Shown: piece by piece, positions 1-7,300 of the stretch
How positions within the stretch are numbered: position 1 is the stretch's first letter
Layout of the letters: the number at the start of each line of letters is the position of its first letter
Source: Ariolimax columbianus
Lineage: Eukaryota; Mollusca; Gastropoda; Stylommatophora; Arionidae
Assembly: GCA_036924085.1 (NCBI GenBank)
Contig: JAVGWX010000011.1
Span: 36,024,210 to 36,088,209, forward strand
DNA length: 64,000 nt
Reading direction: 5' to 3'
Notes under the pieces: model-generated
The model's input: the letters and a program-made list of their open reading frames with translations, nothing else
The model's database searches: none
Told to the model about the DNA's origin: nothing
Made by a program: the position numbers and the translations under genes

Positions 1-31
1 CATGAGATAGCAAAACATTTGCGATCAGGTC

Positions 32-530
32 ATGTGCATATTGTTTAAATCACAGGTTTCTGCCGGTTACATTATGCTGATCGCATTATTCGACCACGAA
101 GGGCTTCTATTGGCAGACTTCAAAAAGCCTGGCGTGAACATCAATGCCATCTGCTACAATGACACACTGGACATCCTGCATATGGCCATCAAGAATAAAT
201 GGCCCGGCATGCTTTCACATGGTGTGAATTTTTATTTATGTTGCACGACAATGCTCATCCGCATGTTGCAAATATTGTGCAGGAAGCGCTAGCATGGAAA
301 AGGTTGGAAGTACTGCCACATCCAGCCTATAGCCACAATCTGTTACCACGTGACTTTCATTTGTTCAGACCCTTAAAAAATGTCTAAGGGAACAATGATT
401 CGCCATGACTTTGGTGATCAAATGGTTCAATGAGCAACCAAAGTCATTTTTCTTGGACAACATCTGATGTTTACCAAAGCAGGGGGATGTGTTTCTGAAT
501 GCCTAAGCCGACTTTTTCTAATGAACCCTA
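32..530 (+). pseudogene. mariner transposase relic (C-terminal half)
   Basis: Two frames together read LLLADFKKPGVNINA, then LHDNAHPHVANIVQEAL, HPAYSHNLLPRDFHLFRPLK, and a degenerate stretch ending near 525. These are the second and third catalytic blocks of mariner (DD34D) transposases: LHDNA(R)PH carries the second Asp, and YSPDLAPSDFHLF, here altered to YSHNLLPRDFHLF, carries the third. At least one frameshift and several stops make it inactive. It lies beyond DEAF1 exon 4, in the next intron of that gene. Confidence 0.85.
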
Positions 531-639
531 GTGAATACTTGATTCATAACAATTTCTTTCTTGAATTCTGCCACACCAGCTGATGTTCCTTTCATATGTT
601 TGTAATAAATTCACCAAGACAGGTTTAATCTGAGCATGT

Positions 640-1105
640 TGGTAGTTATGAGGAAAGACTCATAAAAAGCGACCTACAATATTTAGAAAAGAGAAGAATT
701 GGAGGTGATTTAATGCAGGTTTATAAGATAATCAAAGGTAAAGATAAATAATACTTTAACAAATTTGTTAAAGTACAACCGCCTACAAAACAAGAGGACA
801 CAGCAACAAATTAATTAAAGAAAGGTTCAGATTAGATACTAGGAAATCTTTCTTTAGTTAGATAGTGGTGAATGCTTGGATGGCATTGTCACAAGAATTA
901 GTGGAGGCAGGGTAAACTAATGCATTCAAGAATCGATTGCATGCTTGTAGTTTTTAGATCAAGTGAAGTAAAAGAAACTGGTTGTATACAGACTCTACAG
1001 AGTCTTCTAAATCAGTACAAAGATGTTGAGTTAAGAAGCCTGCAAGCACTTAGAATATACACACCACACCAGACAAAGACAACTGAAAAAAAAGTAGAGT
1101 AACAG
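640..1105 (+). pseudogene. CR1-type LINE 3' end relic
   Basis: Reads TRGHSNKLIKERFRLDTRKS, FFS, VVNAWMALSQELVEAG and NAFKNRL. This is the C-terminal tail of CR1 reverse transcriptases (TRGH...RLDxRKxFF...VVNAWNxLPxEVVEAxSVNAFKNRLD). It is followed by CIQTLQSLLNQYKDVELRS, which recurs after other copies in this window (43250-43950, 46735-46990). Stops interrupt it. Relatives lie at 11090, 21713, 29580, 43250 and 46735. Confidence 0.8.
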
Positions 1106-1227
1106 AGATTACTTAACTTGGCTGTCATTTCAATCTATCTTCAGCACTTCACAACTTTAGTTTCATGATGCGGACTCATAAAAAAATATCCAAACATTTT
1201 TGCAAGAACTATCAGATGTGCACTCAC

Positions 1228-1380
1228 CTCCTGTGACAAAGTTTCCCTGAGCATCTGTGGCCACGATATGTACCATCTCTCCTTTGCTCTCTGTGGCGTG
1301 ATGCAAAGACACACTCTGAACTGTAGCAGTAGTGGAAATGGCACCAGGAACAGAAACAACTGGTACAATCATCTGAGCTG
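1228..1380 (-). CDS. DEAF1: DEAF1 coding exon 4
   Basis: Reads [20 protein letters not shown], then [20 protein letters not shown] and QGNFVTGG. It lies between an acceptor TGTCAGCAG and a consensus donor GAG|GTGAGT (intron starts at 1227). It completes the phase-1 codon of exon 3. The acceptor is a tandem NAGNAG: starting at 1380 adds one Ala compared with starting at 1377, and both keep the frame. This segment is in the less conserved middle of DEAF1, so assignment rests on splice sites, matching phase and Ser/Thr/Val-rich composition, not on a signature motif. Three more copies of its acceptor lie upstream in transcript direction (1381-1516). Confidence 0.82.
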
Positions 1381-4300
1381 CTGACAATCATAATCAGTTA
1401 AATAAAATATGTTGCTGACAATCATAATCAGTTAAATAAAATATGTTGCTGACAATCATGATCAGTTAAATAAAATATGTTGCTAACAATCATGATCAGT
1501 TAAATAAAATATGTTGTTGCCATAAAAAAGGTCAAAATAATTTTCTACAAAACCGGACAGAACAAAAATAAGATTTAACAAACATGCATCTCTTCTTGTT
1601 GGGACAAACTCTGGGAGTGCCTGACAAGGAAGAACATCCCAGGCCCCCTGATATCTGCCATACAGAGTTTCTATAATACATGCAGAAATTATGTGCAGAC
1701 ATCAAATCAAAAGTCAGGAGAGTTCAAGACCAGTAGCGGAGTAAGACAGGGGGACATTCTATCACCGTACCTTTTCATACTCCTCATGGATGAATTCATC
1801 AAAGCCTGCAAGGAACGGACAAAAAAGTATGAAGTAAGGTACTGGAAGATGAGACCAAGTTACATATCGGAACTAGCATTTGCAGATGATATGGCCCTGA
1901 TTACGAAATCCGAAGCACATCTCCAGATCAACTTGCAGGTCTGGGAAGAAGAGTTGAAGAATAGAGGAATGCACATGAGCAACTCCAAAACAAAAACCAT
2001 GGTGATCGCCAGAGATGAAAAGAGACATCAGATAGCCGTAGGAACACGAGCACTGGAGCAGGTCAGCAACTTTAAATATCTAGGAGTGGTAATAGACAGC
2101 AGGGGAGAAATGAAAGAGGAGTTAACTGCACGAAGGGCAGCAGCAGGTAGACTTTTCCATGCAACAAACAGAGGTTTCCTCGGTAAAAGAGAAATAAGCA
2201 GGAAAACTAAGATGGATGTCTACCACTCGACCTATGTGCCTGTCCTGACATATGCATGTGAGTCATGGGCAATGACTACAGTCCAAGAAAGGCAATTACA
2301 AACTTCAGAAATGAGGTACCTAAGAAAGGCGGTTCAGGTGACGAAAAGGGACAAGATCCGTAACCAGACAATACATAGTAATCTTGAAGTTCAACTCCTG
2401 CAGACACGAGTGGAGCAGTTTCAACTACAGTGGTTTGGCCATGTCTGTAGAATGGAAGAAGATCGGATACCAAAGCGGTCATGGGAGGTAAAAAGCCAAG
2501 GACGCAAACCCCCAGGACGTCCCAAAGTACGTTGGGAAGACAACATACGACAGTCCCTAAGTGATAGAGGGCTGGATTGGAAAGAGGTCAGGAAAAATAC
2601 GGCGAATAGAGCAGTGTGGCGTTCTCTCTGGCAAACCTCTACACCTTACGGTAGAAGAGGAGCGACTAAGTAAGTAAGTATCTCTTCTTGTCTTTCACAA
2701 AACTTAAGGGAAGGTCGTTGCACCTCATTACTTCATGAAATGTCTGTCACTCCTACAGTTAATCAGCACCTATGTTTCGGTTGGTTGACTGGTTATTGAT
2801 CCAGCGTCTGTGGGTTCTTGCCCTTTGGCTCAATGCCACTCTAGTGGTTTATGCAAGTATTTGTGAGCTGTTGTTTAGTTCCGTACAGAGTGTTCCATGT
2901 GTCAGACCTTGGAACAAGAAGCTCTTTCCTAACACCGTCAAGTGGCGGACATAAAAAAGATGGTGTTCACCAGCAGCACAGCCAGCACTCTGGAGCATGT
3001 TGTGGTTGGATTCTGTTCAAGTGACTGTTAAATTGGAAAATGGTGCTTCGATCTCTCCTTTTAGGAGATTGATGTTGTCTTCGGGATTTGGGTTAGTCAT
3101 ATGTTTGTAGATTGCTCTCCCACTATTCCCCATTGTCCATCTATTCAGCCAGTCCTCTTTGTTCGCAATCTTCAGTAGCTGCTTGATGTAGGATTGTTGG
3201 TGTGTATTTCTTGATCCTTCTTAGCCAGTCTGTTTGTCTTGTCATTGCCAGGTGTATTTGCATGACCAGGGATCCATTGCATATATGTTCTGACTTCATT
3301 ATGTGATAAGTTGGTTTGCATCTAGGGATATTTAGGTAAGTCCAGGCTTATAATGACCACCATCTTCCAGAGCTTTAAAAGTAGACAACGAGTCTGTAAA
3401 GATTACTATGCTTTGGGCTTTTAACAGGAATCCCCTTTTTTTTTTGCGTTCGCCTTATTTCTCTAATCCCCAAGGCACTGTGGTTTTTATTTTGCGCCTG
3501 TCGGCCCAGTGCATCCGACTTCAGCATGCATAATATGTAAGGGTCTGCTTCCTCCTGCATTTTCTAAGGGTTTGCTTCTCCAGGGTAATGGCCGGTGTTG
3601 TGATGGGGATCGAACCTAGCACCTTCTGCATTACAGTTTCAACATATCTCCCCACAGGCATCAAACAGCTCATCAGATGGTCTGTCTAGATACTCCATGT
3701 AGACTCCGTATTCCACTTTAATCGTGGCTTTAAGCTATGGTTCGTGCTCTTTCAAGGTTTTTCCCGATTACTTTTGAAAATCATCTCTTCAGCACATCCT
3801 AGAGCAGTCTCTCTCTTGTCAGAAACTGGGCCCCAGAGCATCGTTTTAGGCAGCCCATGACTGTATCATTGGAGCGTGAGCTTTTCTACATCCGACAGAA
3901 GATCTTGATATGGTCCAATAAATTCTACACATCAACAAAACCTTAGCTTACTATGATCAAATAGGATTTTACACAACAAACAAAACCTTAGCTTACTCTG
4001 ATCAAATAGGATTTTACACAACAAACAAAACCTTAGCTTACTCTGATCAAATAGGATTTTACACAACAAACAAAACCTTAGCTTACTCTGATCAAATAGG
4101 ATTTTACACAACAAACAAAACCTTAGCTTACTCTGATCAAATAGGATTTTACACAACAAACAAAACCTTGGCTTACTCTGATCAAATAGGATTTTACACA
4201 ACAAACAAAACCTTGGCTTACTCTGATCAAATAGGATTTTACACAACAAACAAAACCTTAGCTTACTCTGATCAAATAGGATTTTACACAACAAACAAAA

Positions 4301-7300
4301 CCTTAGCTTACTCTGATCAAATAGGATTTTACACATCAACAAAACCTTAGCTTACTCTGGTCAACTTCAATTTTAGGTACTGCCATTCCCATCTGTGGTG
4401 TTATTGGTGACTTCACAGAAACGGATGGCAGACGTGGCTTCTTGTTTGGAGACATGATTGGTTCCGGTTCAAGATCCTTTTTACGTCGCTTGTAAGGCAC
4501 AAAAAGCCTGACAGGTCCTGTCTGAAAATAATGATCAACACAATTACAGATAAAAGTTTTTACATATAAAATCTGTTTAAATCACAGTCATACACACAAC
4601 TGAAATTAAATTGGTATCAAGATGCTGGGCAGCCCATGAGCTACAGCGGTTAGTGATCCCTAGCTGACTGCTAGGGTCAGGGCCAGCAAACCAGAGCTGC
4701 CAAGACCATTCTTCACCTCCACGTGGTGATCTTGGATAACAGACTGCAATAGAGCAGACTGGCTAAGGAGAAGGGATCGAAGAGGGAAGGCTAGCCCGGC
4801 TAAAAACTATGCCTGCTAAGTCAGATGTGTCTGACCGAAAGGTGCAAATATCGCAGTCAAACTGTAAACTATGACACATCGCATTCCGTTCTCCGGACAA
4901 CACCCTGCTACTTGCAGATAGCAGCAAAAATGGCCCCATAACCGGCTGCAGATCTACATTGTTCTACTGTTTTAGTTCATTATGGATGCAGCCAGACCAC
5001 GGAATTGCCACCTTGACCTCTTAGTATTAAAACACATGAAAGTCAGAGAGACGTAAGTAAAACATTGGATTTATGATCATTTCAAGATTCAAACTCACAG
5101 CCAACGTAACAACTGAATGTCCAGACTATGTACTCACCACGGCCTCATCGTCACAACAAGATGCACAAGTACAGGAAGTAGCATGCGGCTGTAGAATATT
5201 GTCTTCTATCAAACACTGTAATGTCCGTCCACCATATCGTATACTACGCTTCCAGTCTTTGCTGCTTGCTCGTCCGGACACTGCTTCAAATTCATTTGGT
5301 GTGTACCAATCATTATCTGAACTTTTAATGCACTTGCCTCTACCACCTGTTCAGATAAAAATGTATATAAATGCTTTATTTACACACACTCACACACGCA
5401 TATACTAAAGACAATATGTGAGATAATACAATACTTAGAATTAGTATAAGGTTAATTTCAATTTGCACTTATTATTATCAGACTAGCTGCATCTGCTATG
5501 CACGACCGCCGACGTGTGTGGAGTGATGGCAAGATCGCCATTGAAACAAAAATATGCATCTACCAGCCCTGCTTTACGGTTATGAAACCTGGACATTACT
5601 CAAACATGAGATGTTGAGACTGGATGACTTCCACATGCGCAACCAGCGGTGTATTCAGGTCCCCCGTTTGCATGACTACATCTGCAACATGGACGTCTCT
5701 GCTAAAGCAGGTCAGGTCATCCCATAACCGGTGAAGTCGTTGGGGCCCACACGAAGACATCTTCACAACACCACGCCACCCTTCTCTGTCAGCGGCCGCT
5801 GACTGTGCCTCTTCTGGACGGAGATTGGTCCATTCTTTTATGTTGTCCTCCCACATCTTTTTGGGACGGCCTCTTCATTGTCTGCCTTGCACCTTTCCGT
5901 GGAGGATCGCATTTGCAAGACCATTTGATCTCGATATGTGACGGTACCAAGTGAGTTTTCTTCTTTTGAGTATACTTCTAAAGCAGGACTCCTCCAAATT
6001 TCAGAAACACTTGACTGCCACCGAGTTTTTTTTGTTCTGCCATGTTGTATGGCTGGACCAGGATACCCCGGCCCACAAGATACCACACAAGATGTTCCTC
6101 AGCGTCAAAAGTCTTCCCCCGACCAGCTGGAGGTGCAGAAGAGGCCGTGCTCGCACAGAATAGGTCCAGCAGATAGCAACCCCCACCTCCGTTCTGGACG
6201 AGGCCTGGAACCACACCACAGCAGTGGGTCATGGATGTGGCTGACCGACACAACAGGCCTCAGACGCCTAAGCAAACATTATTATTATTATCATTTAGCT
6301 TAGAATTCTGTTTTCTTTTGTATTGTCCAGTCCATAAAAAAGACCTGCGAGGTCAAAATCAAGATAGACATTTATTATTGCTCTTATCTAAACTGTATTT
6401 CAACTCTCTTATTTTACAATCACAATAGACTGTCACCGATATTTAAACATTCCAAATCTGTGCTATTAGTGTCAAACCTGGTCCCTGTCCAAGGCACAGG
6501 AAAAGAAAATTGCAACCTGTGAAATGAGATGTCTGTGAAACGTCATCAACGACACCAGGAAAGACAATGAAAAATACAGACATCAGAAATGTTATCGGAA
6601 CAACATTCTCCAAAGTATTCATGCATAGACAGAAGGTTAAATAGTTCGGCAATCTCATGAGAATGAAACCAGATTGGCTGCCCATTAAAAACATACAACA
6701 ATAGCAGATCCGGGTTTCAAACCAAGGGAAGGAAGAGAGGCAAATAGATTGACAAACAACAAAGACATTCTATGGGGACGGCGTGGGCTAGTGGTTAAGT
6801 GACACGGCTCACAATCCGAAGGTGCTGGGTTGGCTATCCATCACAGCACCGCAGTTTCCCCGGGGAAGCAAATACTTAGAAAATGCAGGAGGAAGCAGAC
6901 ACTCACATAAAATGGATGCTGAAGTCAGATGCACTGGGCCGACAGGCGTAAAATAAAAACATAGTGCAACGCACACCGCCTTGGAGAATAGAGAAATAAA
7001 GCAAATGGGAGGAGAAAAAAAACATCCTATGCCAGCTTGGACTCAATACAACCACAGCAACACATCTGGTCCAAGTACGAGACTTACAGCTCCCCACTAC
7101 GCTTCACAGGGCATCAATTGAAAAATAAAGTAAGTATAGACATTAATGGGAGATAGCAAAGATGATGTAAATTAGTTTAAGGTAGTCCCATTACAGACAC
7201 TGCTATTGTGGATCAAGTGTTAAACACGTCACTATAGCCGAATAGACATATGCTGCATATGTCAGAGATATATTACAGCCATCATCATCTAGTCAATCCA

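Larger units (their letters stand above)
1588..2691. repeat. 12-bp target-site duplication flanking an RTE-like insertion
   Basis: ATCTCTTCTTGT occurs at 1588-1599 and again at 2680-2691, exactly bracketing the open RTE-like fragment and its tail. A perfect 12-bp duplication marks a LINE insertion by target-primed reverse transcription. Confidence 0.9.

Noticed and set aside
3932..4342. 136-codon minus-strand frame of 15-residue repeats ([15 protein letters not shown])
   Set aside because: It is the 45-bp donor-site array read in frame. It is intronic, and the authentic exon frame meets a TGA before entering it.
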